From Pelomonas sp. Root405 (GTDB taxonomy: Bacteria; Pseudomonadota; Gammaproteobacteria; Burkholderiales; Burkholderiaceae_C), in contig NZ_LMDU01000018.1 of the NCBI RefSeq assembly GCF_001425165.1, positions 62,001-126,000 on the forward strand: a stretch of 64,000 nucleotides of DNA. Reading direction: 5' to 3'. Of the stretch, positions 36,385 through 44,630 are shown in pieces (position 1 is the stretch's first letter; each line of letters starts with the position of its first letter). A program made the position numbers and the translations under genes. The notes below the pieces were generated by a model that ran no database searches, was not told where the DNA came from, and saw only the letters and a list, made by a program, of their open reading frames with translations.

Positions 36385-36918
36385 TCAGTCTTTCTTCAAA
36401 TCCATCCACTGCGGCTCGATGCCGCGTGAGCGCAGCCAGGTGGCCAGCGCCTGGCCGGTGCCCTGCGGCCAGCAGCGTACATCCTCAGGCGCAATCAGCT
36501 TGTACTCGGCCAGTTCCGGCGACAGCCGGATGTCGCCCCGCGCCGCCGCATGGTAGGCAATGATGATCTGGTTCATGCGCTGGAAGTCCCAGACGCCGAG
36601 CAGGCTCAGGCTGTCGACCTCCAGCGAGGTTTCCTCGGCGATCTCACGGCGGATGCCCTCCTCCGGCGTCTCGCCGGATTCCATGAAACCGGTGATCAGA
36701 CCGAAGAAGCGCCCCGGCCAGGCTGCATTGCGGGCGAGCAGCACCTGCCCGTTGCGGTCCGTGCATTCGATGACCGCGGCCAGCACCGGCGTCGGGTTGT
36801 TCCAGTGCGTGAAGCCGCAGGCCGGGCAGCGCAGGCGCTCCTTGTCGCCGCCATCCTCGGCTTGCGTGATGAGGGCCAGTTCGGTCGCGCAGTCGGGGCA
36901 GAAGCGATACGGCTTCAT
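36385..36918 (-). CDS. Nudix hydrolase with N-terminal zinc ribbon
   Basis: A 177-residue pyrophosphohydrolase. An N-terminal zinc ribbon (FCPDC near residue 6-10 and CPACG near 30) precedes a Nudix domain with a complete catalytic box, GFMESGETPEEGIRREIAEE followed by TSLEV. This build is shared with NudC-type NADH/decapping pyrophosphatases, but the protein lacks the N-terminal NudC domain. The start at 36918 overlaps the cysM stop by four bases (ATGA). The substrate is probably an NDP-X compound such as NADH or ADP-ribose. Confidence 0.9.
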   Translation of the reverse strand: MKPYRFCPDCATELALITQAEDGGDKERLRCPACGFTHWNNPTPVLAAVIECTDRNGQVLLARNAAWPGRFFGLITGFMESGETPEEGIRREIAEETSLEVDSLSLLGVWDFQRMNQIIIAYHAAARGDIRLSPELAEYKLIAPEDVRCWPQGTGQALATWLRSRGIEPQWMDLKKD

Positions 36919-37811
36919 GCGGGAAACACACCCGTCGACAGATAGCGGTCGCCACGGTCGCAGACGATGAAGGCGATGGTCGCGTTCTCGACGCGGCGCG
37001 CGATCTGCAGCGCGACCCAGCACGCGCCGGCGGCCGAGATGCCGGCAAACAGGCCTTCCTCCCGGGCCAGGCGGCGCGCCATGTCTTCGGCATCGCTCTG
37101 GCTCACCAGCACCAGTTCGTCCACGCCGCTGGGCTCATAGATTTTGGGCAGGTAGGCCTCGGGCCATTTGCGGATGCCGGGGATGCGTGAGCCCTCGGCG
37201 GGCTGCGCGCCGACGATGCGCACGGCCGAGTTCTTCTCCTTCAAGTAGCGCGACACGCCGGTGATGGTGCCGGTCGTGCCCATCGCGCTGACGAAATGGG
37301 TGATGCGCCCGCCGGTGTCCGTCCACAACTCGGGGCCGGTGGTCTCGTAATGCACGCGCGGGTTGTCGGCATTGGCGAACTGGTCCAGCACGCGGCCCTT
37401 GCCTTCGCCGGCCATCTGCTCGGCCAGGTCGCGGGCGTATTCCATGCCACCGGTCTTGGGCGTCAGGATCAGCTCGGCACCGAAGGCCTTCATCGTCTGT
37501 GCACGCTCGATGGACAGGTCCTCCGGCATGATCAGCACCATGCGATAGCCGCGGATCGCGGCGGCCATCGCCAGCGCGATGCCGGTATTGCCCGACGTTG
37601 CCTCGATCAAGGTGTCGCCGGGCTTGATCTCGCCGCGCTCCTCGGCGCGCTTGATCATGCTGATGGCGGGCCGGTCCTTCACCGAGCCGGCCGGGTTGTT
37701 GCCTTCGAGCTTGGCCAGGATCACGTTGCCGCGCGCATCGTCACCGGGCAGTCGCTGCAGGCGCACGAGCGGCGTCGCACCGATGACGTCTTCGAGGGTC
37801 AGATAGTTCAT
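36915..37811 (-). CDS. cysM: cysteine synthase B
   Basis: A 298-residue pyridoxal-phosphate enzyme that forms cysteine from O-acetylserine and sulfide or thiosulfate. The PLP lysine is K45 in NNPAGSVKDRP, and the phosphate-binding loop is TSGNTGIALA. The CysM class is shown by length and by the motif ISAAGACWVAL, where CysK usually has SSGA. It heads the operon with the zinc-ribbon Nudix and TusA-like genes. Confidence 0.95.
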   Translation of the reverse strand: MNYLTLEDVIGATPLVRLQRLPGDDARGNVILAKLEGNNPAGSVKDRPAISMIKRAEERGEIKPGDTLIEATSGNTGIALAMAAAIRGYRMVLIMPEDLSIERAQTMKAFGAELILTPKTGGMEYARDLAEQMAGEGKGRVLDQFANADNPRVHYETTGPELWTDTGGRITHFVSAMGTTGTITGVSRYLKEKNSAVRIVGAQPAEGSRIPGIRKWPEAYLPKIYEPSGVDELVLVSQSDAEDMARRLAREEGLFAGISAAGACWVALQIARRVENATIAFIVCDRGDRYLSTGVFPA

Positions 37812-37857
37812 GACGCTGATTGTGGCAGCGCACGCGAAACCCGAGCCTTGGCGAGTG

Positions 37858-37863
37858 CATAAT
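37858..37863 (+). promoter_or_regulatory. candidate -10 element for tRNA-Leu
   Basis: CATAAT matches the -10 consensus at five of six bases and lies 42 bases before the tRNA. The -35 position is not convincing. Confidence 0.35.
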
Positions 37864-37904
37864 CCAGCCCCTCGCTGCCTCCAGCGAGAAGCTGTTTCCG
37901 ACGG

Positions 37905-37989
37905 GCCCGGGTGGCGAAATCGGTAGACGCAGGGGACTCAAAATCCCCCGCCGCAAGGTGTGCCGGTTCGAGTCCGGCCCCGGGCACCA
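37905..37989 (+). tRNA. tRNA-Leu(CAA)
   Basis: The acceptor stem GCCCGGG (37905-37911) pairs with CCCGGGC (37979-37985), followed by discriminator A and an encoded CCA (37987-37989). The anticodon stem GGGGA/TCCCC closes the loop CTCAAAA, giving anticodon CAA (reads UUG). A long variable arm, as in leucine tRNAs, precedes the T arm (CCGGTTCGAGTCCGG). Total length 85. Confidence 0.96.
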
Positions 37990-38086
37990 GGCGAAACAGC
38001 AGGCCGGCATGTGCTGGCATACTCAAAACGGTAAGCGCCGGCTCTCCCGGTGCATGCGCCCCCTGAGGGCGCGCCGCCCCACCCTC

Positions 38087-38668
38087 ATGCCTCCGCTGCC
38101 CACGGTCACCAAAGCCTTCCTGCTGGCTTGCGTCGGTGTCTTCTGCTTCTTCATCCTCTTTCCCAGCCTCGCCTTCTGGTTCGAGCTGTGGCCGCTGGCC
38201 TCGGGCGCCTTCATGCCCTGGCAGCTGTTGAGCTATGCCTTCCTGCATGGTGACTTCACGCACCTGCTGTTCAACATGCTGGGCCTGTGGATGTTCGGCG
38301 GCGAGCTGGAGCGGGTCTGGGGACCGAAGCGCTACACGCAGATCCTGATCGCCAGCGCGCTGACTGCCGCCCTGGTGCAGTTGCTCTTCACCTGGTTCAT
38401 CGGCGCCCGCTCGCCGACGGTGGGCGCCTCGGGCGCCATCTTCGGCCTGCTGCTGTCCTTCGGCATGCTGTTTCCCAACCGCATCATCGTGCCGCTGATC
38501 CCGCCCATCCCGATGAAGGCCAAGTACTTCGTCGCGATCTTCGGCGGGCTGGAACTCATCCTCGGCTTCAACCGCAGCAGCGGCGTGGCGCACTTCGCAC
38601 ACCTCGGCGGCATGCTCGGCGCCTGGCTGCTGATCCGTCACTGGCGCTCGCCGCGCCGCCGCGGTTAG
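38087..38668 (+). CDS. rhomboid-family intramembrane serine protease
   Basis: A 193-residue six-helix membrane protease. The catalytic serine is S115 in TVGASGAIFG, and the histidine is H172 in FAHLGGMLGAW. The conserved FLHGDFTHLLFNM loop lies at 52-64. The start at 38087 begins just before the first helix; upstream in-frame ATGs add arginine-rich sequence next to the tRNA and are unlikely. Its last bases overlap the convergent epimerase-like gene by four. The substrate is unknown. Confidence 0.9.
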   Translation: MPPLPTVTKAFLLACVGVFCFFILFPSLAFWFELWPLASGAFMPWQLLSYAFLHGDFTHLLFNMLGLWMFGGELERVWGPKRYTQILIASALTAALVQLLFTWFIGARSPTVGASGAIFGLLLSFGMLFPNRIIVPLIPPIPMKAKYFVAIFGGLELILGFNRSSGVAHFAHLGGMLGAWLLIRHWRSPRRRG

Positions 38669-39540
38669 AGCCCTTCCGCCGGCGTCGGATAGCGCAGCCG
38701 CAGCCGCAGCTCACGCTTCAGACGGGCATTGCCCAGCCGGCGGGATTCGCTCCAGAAGCTCAGCTGCATCGCGCTCATGCGCTCGGCGGCTTCGGCGCGT
38801 GAGATCCGCTCGGGCCGTGGCAGGCCGGCGAGGTCGGCAGCAAGGTCGAAGTAGTCGCCCATCAGCAGATTGCTGTCGTCGCAGACATTGACCGCCCGCT
38901 GCGGCAGGCCGCGCAGCAGCGCGAGCAAGCAGGCACGGGCCAGGTCGTCGGCGTGAATGTGGTTGGTGAACACATCGTCCTCGCGCCTGAGCACCGGCGT
39001 GCCGCGTGCCAGGCGCTCGCGGGGATGGCCGCCTTCGCGGTCGCGCGCATAGATGCCGGGAATGCGCAGCAGGCTGACGCGCGTGCCATGGTGGCGGCCG
39101 AAGGCGCGCAGCTGGGCCTCGGCGTCGACGCGGCGTTGCGCGCGGTCGGTGCCCGGGTTCAGCGCGCGGGTCTCGTCGATCAGCGCACCGCCGCAATCGC
39201 CATAGACGCCGGTCGTGCTGCCATAGACCAGGACTTCCGGCGGCCGGCATGCCAGGGCGGCCAGCAGGTGCCGGGTGCGTGAGTCCGACGCACCCGTGCG
39301 GGCCGGTGGCGCGAGATGCAGCACCCGGTCCGCCAGGCCGGCCAGCCGCGCCAGCGTCGCTGGCTCGTCGAGATTGCCGATCAGCGGCACCGCCCCGGCC
39401 GCGCGCAGTTCGGCCGCGCGCGCCGGTTGGGAGGTCAACGCGAAAACGCGCCAGCGGCCGGCCAGCGCCCCCAGCACGCGCAGGCCGACGTCGCCGCAGC
39501 CGATGATCAGAAGTCGTGGGGTCAAACGGGCCTCGGGCAA
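38665..39540 (-). CDS. NAD(P)-binding epimerase-like (extended SDR) protein
   Basis: A 291-residue Rossmann-fold protein of the NAD-dependent epimerase/dehydratase type. The dinucleotide motif is IIGCGDVGLRV near residue 12-22, with the active-site tyrosine region VYGSTTGVYGD. The usual YxxxK lysine is not obvious. It resembles the YeeZ-type proteins of this group. The start is TTG at 39540, because no ATG occurs before the dinucleotide motif; no ribosome site is visible. The substrate is unknown. Confidence 0.82.
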   Translation of the reverse strand: MPEARLTPRLLIIGCGDVGLRVLGALAGRWRVFALTSQPARAAELRAAGAVPLIGNLDEPATLARLAGLADRVLHLAPPARTGASDSRTRHLLAALACRPPEVLVYGSTTGVYGDCGGALIDETRALNPGTDRAQRRVDAEAQLRAFGRHHGTRVSLLRIPGIYARDREGGHPRERLARGTPVLRREDDVFTNHIHADDLARACLLALLRGLPQRAVNVCDDSNLLMGDYFDLAADLAGLPRPERISRAEAAERMSAMQLSFWSESRRLGNARLKRELRLRLRYPTPAEGL

Positions 39541-39599
39541 AATGCGGCGCAGTCTACGGCCCCGGGATCTCGCGCGGGGCCGCTGCTTTTCAGGAAGCC

Positions 39600-40631
39600 A
39601 TGTCCCACCAGATCACGATCCAGCCCGCCGGCCGCGTCTACCAGACCGAGGGCGACGACACCCTGCTTGCCGCCGCCATCCGCAACGGCGTCGGCCTGCC
39701 CTACGGCTGCAAGGACGGCGCCTGTGGCTCCTGCAAGAGCAAGCTGCTCGAAGGCGCCGTCATCCACGGCAACCACCAGCCCAAGGCGCTCTCGGCGGAG
39801 GAAGAGGCCGCAGGGTTCGTGCTGACCTGCTGCGCACGGCCCCAGACCGACTGCACCGTCGAGGCCCGCACCGTGCCCGGCGCCGGCGAGTTCCCGGTGC
39901 TGAAGCTGCCCACGCGCGTCGCCGCGATGCTGCGGCCGGCACCCGACGTGGCCGTGCTGACCATGCAGCTCGCGGCGAACCAGAACTTCCAGTTCCGGGC
40001 CGGCCAGTACGTCGAATTCATCCTGCGCGACGGCTCGCGCCGCAGCTACTCGATGGCCAACGCGCCGCACACGCTGCCGGGCCAGATCGAGCTGCACATC
40101 CGCCACATGCCCGGCGGCAAGTTCACCGACCATGTCTTCGGCGCCCTCAAGGAGAAGGACATCCTGCGCATGGAGGGTCCGTTCGGCAGCTTCTTCCTGC
40201 GCGAGGACAGCGACAAGCCCATCGTGCTGCTGGCCAGCGGCACCGGCTTTGCGCCCATCAAGGCCATCATCGAGCGCGCGCGTCATATCGAGTCCAAGCG
40301 CCCCATGGTGCTGTACTGGGGGGCGCGCAAGCAGGCCGACCTCTACCTGAACGACTGGGCGGCACTGATCGCTGCCGAATCTGCCAATGTGGGGCCGCAG
40401 CTGACCTATGTGCCGGTGCTGTCCGAGCCCGACGAGGGCTGGACGGGCCGCACTGGCTTCGTGCACCGAGCCGTCATGGAAGACTTGGCCGACCTGTCGG
40501 GCCACCAGGTCTATGCCTGCGGTGCGCCCATCATGGTCGACTCCGCGCACAAAGACTTCGTTGCGCAGTGCGGGTTGCCTGACAGCGAGTTCTATGCGGA
40601 CGCCTTCACGTCAGAAGCGGACAAGCACTGA
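39600..40631 (+). CDS. CDP-6-deoxy-delta-3,4-glucoseen reductase-like iron-sulfur flavoprotein
   Basis: A 343-residue electron-transfer protein. An N-terminal plant-type [2Fe-2S] ferredoxin domain has C37, C42, C45 and C77 (GCKDGACGSCK). Next come an FAD domain (RSYSMAN at about 150) and an NAD domain (LASGTGFAPIKAI and the terminal VYACGAP). It passes electrons from NAD(P)H through FAD to a partner. The family name comes from AscD/DdhD sugar deoxygenation, but here there are no deoxysugar genes. It overlaps the 2OG-Fe(II) dioxygenase gene by one base, suggesting they act together. Confidence 0.88.
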   Translation: MSHQITIQPAGRVYQTEGDDTLLAAAIRNGVGLPYGCKDGACGSCKSKLLEGAVIHGNHQPKALSAEEEAAGFVLTCCARPQTDCTVEARTVPGAGEFPVLKLPTRVAAMLRPAPDVAVLTMQLAANQNFQFRAGQYVEFILRDGSRRSYSMANAPHTLPGQIELHIRHMPGGKFTDHVFGALKEKDILRMEGPFGSFFLREDSDKPIVLLASGTGFAPIKAIIERARHIESKRPMVLYWGARKQADLYLNDWAALIAAESANVGPQLTYVPVLSEPDEGWTGRTGFVHRAVMEDLADLSGHQVYACGAPIMVDSAHKDFVAQCGLPDSEFYADAFTSEADKH

Positions 40632-41359
40632 TGTTCGAGCCGCCGTGGACGCCGCCCGCTGAACTGGTCGACGCGCTCAGGCGCGATGGGGAGGCCGTCC
40701 TCGCGCCGGCTTCGCTAGATGCGCTGGGCGCCTGCGCCGCCGACCTCGACGCGCTCAAGCCCTGCTGGGACGACCTGCCGCCCGACGGCTATCTGCGCGA
40801 CGGCGGCCGCTACCGCTTCCGGCGTCATGGCTGCTTCGTCGCCGACGGCGGCATGCTGACGCTGAGCCCTCACCGCGCCCACTGGCAGCCGCTGGACTAC
40901 AACGCACTGCACGGCGGCATCCAGCGCTGGTTCGTGCCGCTGGCGCAGGAGATGGTCAATTCACCCGCCTGGACCGCCCTGCTGCTGGGCCTGGCCAAAA
41001 CGGCCTCGGCGCTCAAGGGCGAGCAGCCCTGGTTCATCGAAGCCCATCCCTTCCGCATCGACACCAGCGACGGCATCGGCCGGCCCACGCCCGAGGGCGC
41101 CCACCGTGACGGCGTGGACCTGGTGGCCGTCCTCTTCGTTGGCCGCCACGGCGTCAAGGGCGGCGAGTCGCGTGTGTTCGAGGCGCACGGCCCGGCCGGC
41201 CAGCGCTTCACGATGACCGAACCGTGGACGACGCTGCTGCTGGACGACGCCCGCGTCATCCACGAGACCACGCCCATCCAGCCCATCACCGCGGGCGAGC
41301 GCGGCTGGCGCGACACGCTGGTCATCACCCTCCGAAGCGGCGGCTTCCAGGGCCCCTGA
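40631..41359 (+). CDS. 2-oxoglutarate/Fe(II) dioxygenase family protein (PF10014-like)
   Basis: A 242-residue protein with the double-stranded beta-helix dioxygenase motifs of the family that includes L-isoleucine hydroxylase. The iron facial triad is H158, D160 (EGAHRDGVDL) and H211 (ARVIHETTPI); the 2-oxoglutarate arginine is R227 (GWRDTLVITL). It probably hydroxylates a free amino acid or similar small molecule. It is co-translated with the upstream reductase (stop and start share A) and lies just before an amino-acid dehydrogenase gene, which fits an amino-acid substrate. Confidence 0.85.
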   Translation: MFEPPWTPPAELVDALRRDGEAVLAPASLDALGACAADLDALKPCWDDLPPDGYLRDGGRYRFRRHGCFVADGGMLTLSPHRAHWQPLDYNALHGGIQRWFVPLAQEMVNSPAWTALLLGLAKTASALKGEQPWFIEAHPFRIDTSDGIGRPTPEGAHRDGVDLVAVLFVGRHGVKGGESRVFEAHGPAGQRFTMTEPWTTLLLDDARVIHETTPIQPITAGERGWRDTLVITLRSGGFQGP

Positions 41360-41386
41360 CCGCGATGCGCCGATAAACTGTCGACG

Positions 41387-41435
41387 GCCGCGCCAAAAGC
41401 GTGGCCGTTCTTCTTTCACTGCCGCGCCAAAAGCG
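41387..41435 (+). repeat. 15-bp direct repeat upstream of the Leu/Phe/Val dehydrogenase gene
   Basis: GCCGCGCCAAAAGCG occurs at 41387-41401 and again at 41421-41435, 34 bases apart, in the 85-base gap before the ATG at 41445. The spacing (about three helical turns) could suit a dimeric regulator. Confidence 0.65.
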
Positions 41436-41444
41436 CCGACCGTC

Positions 41445-42500
41445 ATGAACCCCACCTCCCTCTTCGGCCTGCCCGAGCAAGCCGCCCACGAGCGCGTGCT
41501 GCTCGCCACCGACCCGGCCACCGGCCTCAAGGCCATCCTCGCCGTGCACAGCACCGCCCGCGGTCCCGCCTTCGGCGGATGCCGCCTGTGGCACTACGAC
41601 AGTGAACTCGCCGCGCTGAACGACGCGTTGCGCCTGTCCCAGGGCATGAGCCTGAAGAACGCGCTCGCCGACCTGCCCTTCGGCGGCGGCAAGGCGGTCA
41701 TCCTCAAGCCCGAGGGTCAGTTCGACCGCGCTGCCCTCTTCGCCGCCTTCGGCCGCGCCGTGCAGTCGCTGAACGGCGCCTACATCACGGCCGAGGACGT
41801 CGGCACGACCACTGCCGACATGCGCGGCATGCAGGCGCAAACGTCCTATGTGAGCGGCATCCCGCGCGAAGGCGCCTTCGGTGGTGACCCCAGCCCGAAG
41901 ACGGCCTGGGGCGTGTTCGTGTCCATCCAGGCGGGTGCCCGCCTGGTCCTGGGCCGCTCCTCGCTGGACGGCGTGCGCGTCGCGCTGCAAGGCCTGGGCG
42001 CCGTCGGCTGGCATCTGGCCGAGTTCCTGCACAAGGCCGGCGCCAGGCTGGTGGTCGCCGACGTCGATGCCGCCAAGGTCGAGCGCGCGGTGGCGCAGTT
42101 CGGCGCGACGGCCGTGAGCGTGGCGGACATCCTCGCCGCCGACGTCGACGTGCTGGCGCCCTGCGCGCTGGGCGCTTCGCTCAACGAGCAGACCGTGCCG
42201 ACATTGCGCGCCAAGCTCATTGCCGGCGCGGCCAACAACCAGCTCGCCACGGCCGCCGACGGCGACGCGCTGCAGCGCCGGGGCATCTGCTACCTGCCCG
42301 ACTACCTGGTGAATGCCGGCGGCATCATCAGCGTCGCCCGCGAGTACCGCAACGAGGGCGAGGAGACGGCCGTGATGGCCGAGGTCAGCAAGATCGCTGA
42401 ACGCGTCGAAGAGCTGCTGCAACGCGTGCAGAAAGCCGACTCGACGCCCGCCCGCGTGGCCGACGACTGGGCACGGTCCAAGCTGGTCCGGCTTGGCTGA
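41445..42500 (+). CDS. Glu/Leu/Phe/Val dehydrogenase (leucine or branched-chain amino-acid type)
   Basis: A 351-residue NAD-dependent oxidative deaminase. The catalytic lysines are K71 (SLKNAL) and K83 (FGGGKAVI), matching K68/K80 of leucine dehydrogenase. The NAD fold is LQGLGAVGWHLA. The length equals leucine/valine/phenylalanine dehydrogenases and is shorter than glutamate dehydrogenase. It would convert branched-chain or aromatic amino acids to 2-oxo acids. It is followed by its own terminator. Confidence 0.9.
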   Translation: MNPTSLFGLPEQAAHERVLLATDPATGLKAILAVHSTARGPAFGGCRLWHYDSELAALNDALRLSQGMSLKNALADLPFGGGKAVILKPEGQFDRAALFAAFGRAVQSLNGAYITAEDVGTTTADMRGMQAQTSYVSGIPREGAFGGDPSPKTAWGVFVSIQAGARLVLGRSSLDGVRVALQGLGAVGWHLAEFLHKAGARLVVADVDAAKVERAVAQFGATAVSVADILAADVDVLAPCALGASLNEQTVPTLRAKLIAGAANNQLATAADGDALQRRGICYLPDYLVNAGGIISVAREYRNEGEETAVMAEVSKIAERVEELLQRVQKADSTPARVADDWARSKLVRLG

Positions 42501-42527
42501 GCCCAGCCTCTCGCCCCTCGCATCGAG

Positions 42528-42550
42528 ACGCCCGTCCCCCCGGGCGTTTT
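42528..42550 (+). terminator. Rho-independent terminator of the amino-acid dehydrogenase gene
   Basis: ACGCCCG (42528-42534) pairs with CGGGCGT (42541-42547) around TCCCCC, followed by TTTT, 28 bases after the stop. Confidence 0.75.
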
Positions 42551-42569
42551 CGCATGCCTAGACTGCTGC

Positions 42570-44225
42570 ATGCTTCCCTATCGCGTACTGGTCATCGGCG
42601 GATATGGCTTCTTCGGGCGCCGGCTTGTAGCGCGGCTGGCTGGGCAGCCAGGCCTGCACATCACCGTGGCCGGCCGTTCTGTGGCTCGTGGCCAGGCGTT
42701 GATCGATGGGCTAAGCCATCAGGCGCATGCAAAACTGAGCTGCACCGCCCTGGATGTGCATGCCCCTGCCTTGGCCGACAAGCTCAAGGCGATGGAACCC
42801 CAGGTCACGATTCACACGTCGGGGCCGTTCCAGGGGCAGGGATACCAGGTCGCCAGGGCCTGCATCGAGGCCGGCTCGCACTACATCGACCTAGCCGACA
42901 GCCGTGAGTTCGTCAACGGCATCGGCAGCCTGGATGAGGCGGCTCATGCCCGCGGCCTGAGCGTCATCAGCGGTGCGAGTTCGGTGCCTGCGCTGTCCGA
43001 TGCAGTGGCGAACGAACTGGCACGCGGGTTGGTCCACATCAATCATCTCGACATCGGCATCAGCCCGGGCAACCGCACCGAGCGCGGCCTGGCGACGGTC
43101 AGCGCCATCCTCAGCTACTGCGGCAAGCCGTTGCCGTCACCGGCCAGCCGCACGAGCTTTGGTTGGACCGGCAGCCGCCGGCACAGCTATCCGGCGCCGG
43201 TGGGCGACCGGCTGCTGTCGCCTTGCGATGTGCCGGACCTGGTCCTGTTGCCCGCGCGCTTTGCCGGCCGCCCCTCGATCATCTTTGGCGCCGGGCTTGA
43301 ACTGCCCTTCCTGCACCGCGGCATGAATGTGATGGCGCTGTTGACCCGGCTCGGCGTCGTCACCGACTGGTCGCGCCACGCCGCGCTGCTCAAGCGCATC
43401 GCCGACCGTTTCAGCGCGCTCGGGTCGGACGCCGGCGCCATGCATGTCAGCGTGAGCGGCGAGACCCCCGAGGGCATCAGGCGCACGCGCACCTGGCACC
43501 TCGTCGCGACGCAGGGCGACGGCCCCTTCGTGCCCACTTTGGCCGCGGCAGCGTTGGTTCGCAGGCTGCAGCAGGGCGATGCCGGGCTGACCGGTGCCAG
43601 GGCCTGCGTGGGCCTGCTGTCGCTGCAAGACTTCGCCCGAGAATCCGAGGGACTGCACATCACCATGAACGAAGCGCCGCCCGTCGACCACCAAAGCCTG
43701 TACGAACATGTCCTGGGCCCGAGCTATGCGGCGTTGCCGCCGGCGTTGTCGAGGTTTCATCGGCTGACCGGGCATACCGTGTTGCACGGCTGGGTGGAGA
43801 CCGAGGCGCCCGGCTCGGCACTGGCGCGGCTGCTGGCGCGCTGCCTGGGCACGCCACTGCGGGAGGGCAGCGGCGCACTCAGGTTCGAGCTCGACGCCAG
43901 CCCGCATGGCGAATGCTGGACGCGCCATTTCCCGACGCGGACCATGACCTCGCGCATGCGCCTGGTCGCCGGCAAGATCGAGGAAAAGCTGGGCGCCGCC
44001 CGGCTGACCTTCGGGCTGAGCGTCGTCGAAGGTGCGCTGAAGATGCGGCTCGAACGCCTGCGCTTCTTGGGCATTCCCTGCCCGCGGTGGCTAATGCCCG
44101 AGGTCGTGGCCGAAGAGTCCGGCAGCGAGAACAAGCTGCACTTCCGGGTGGCCGCCAGGCTGCCGCTGCTCGGCACCGTCGCCAGCTACCGCGGCCACCT
44201 CGACCTCGGCGAGGCGCCCTCGTGA
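42570..44225 (+). CDS. saccharopine-dehydrogenase-like NADP-binding domain fused to DUF4166
   Basis: A 551-residue two-domain protein. Residues 1-330 form a saccharopine dehydrogenase NADP-binding fold (VLVIGGYGFFGRRLVARL at the N-terminus, SGPFQGQGYQVARACIEAG, ISGASSVPALSDA). Residues about 370-551 match DUF4166 (SLYEHVLGPSYAALP, FPTRTMTSRM). True saccharopine dehydrogenase lacks the second part, so lysine metabolism is unlikely. It overlaps the next gene, a DCC-family thiol protein, by four bases. Function is unknown. Confidence 0.83.
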   Translation: MLPYRVLVIGGYGFFGRRLVARLAGQPGLHITVAGRSVARGQALIDGLSHQAHAKLSCTALDVHAPALADKLKAMEPQVTIHTSGPFQGQGYQVARACIEAGSHYIDLADSREFVNGIGSLDEAAHARGLSVISGASSVPALSDAVANELARGLVHINHLDIGISPGNRTERGLATVSAILSYCGKPLPSPASRTSFGWTGSRRHSYPAPVGDRLLSPCDVPDLVLLPARFAGRPSIIFGAGLELPFLHRGMNVMALLTRLGVVTDWSRHAALLKRIADRFSALGSDAGAMHVSVSGETPEGIRRTRTWHLVATQGDGPFVPTLAAAALVRRLQQGDAGLTGARACVGLLSLQDFARESEGLHITMNEAPPVDHQSLYEHVLGPSYAALPPALSRFHRLTGHTVLHGWVETEAPGSALARLLARCLGTPLREGSGALRFELDASPHGECWTRHFPTRTMTSRMRLVAGKIEEKLGAARLTFGLSVVEGALKMRLERLRFLGIPCPRWLMPEVVAEESGSENKLHFRVAARLPLLGTVASYRGHLDLGEAPS

Positions 44226-44611
44226 TCATCGTCTTCGACGCCCAATGCCTGCTCTGCAATGGCTGGGTGCAGTTCATCCTGCGCCATAACCGCGCGGCCA
44301 GCTTTCGCTTCGCCTCCATGCAGGGTGCAGTGGGCCAGCGGCTGCTGGCGGCCGAAGGCTTGAAGCCGGAAGGTCTGCAGACGCTGTTGCTGGTCGACGG
44401 ACCGCGCGCCTGGCAGCACACCGCGGCAATCCTGCGCGTGCTGGACGGCCTGGGCTGGCCCTGGCGCCTGGCCTGGATCACGTGGCTGGTGCCGGGCTTC
44501 GTGCGGGATCCCTTGTACCGGTGGGTCGCAAGGAACCGCTATCGCTGGTTCGGGCGCTCCGACGTCTGCCTGCGCCCTGCACCCGAGCACGCCGCCCGGT
44601 TCCTGGATTGA
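44222..44611 (+). CDS. DCC-family thiol-disulfide oxidoreductase-like protein (DUF393)
   Basis: A 129-residue protein of the DCC family, with the N-terminal motif D-x-x-C-L-L-C (FDAQCLLCNG, C9 and C12), a CxxC redox pair. It also has the conserved FRFASMQGAVGQRLL and WRLAWITWLVPGFVRDPLYRWVARNRYRWFG, the latter partly hydrophobic. It starts at GTG overlapping the upstream stop (GTGA), so it is translated with the DUF4166 fusion. Such pairings suggest a redox role, unproven. Confidence 0.85.
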   Translation: MIIVFDAQCLLCNGWVQFILRHNRAASFRFASMQGAVGQRLLAAEGLKPEGLQTLLLVDGPRAWQHTAAILRVLDGLGWPWRLAWITWLVPGFVRDPLYRWVARNRYRWFGRSDVCLRPAPEHAARFLD

Positions 44612-44618
44612 ACCGGGC
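44594..44618. terminator. hairpin at the convergent DCC/livF junction
   Basis: GCCCGGTTC (44594-44602) pairs with GAACCGGGC (44610-44618) around a 7-base loop that includes the DCC stop region. There is no T run, so it may be a weak or Rho-aided end signal between the two convergent genes. Confidence 0.35.
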
Positions 44619-44630
44619 GGGCGATGCCGC

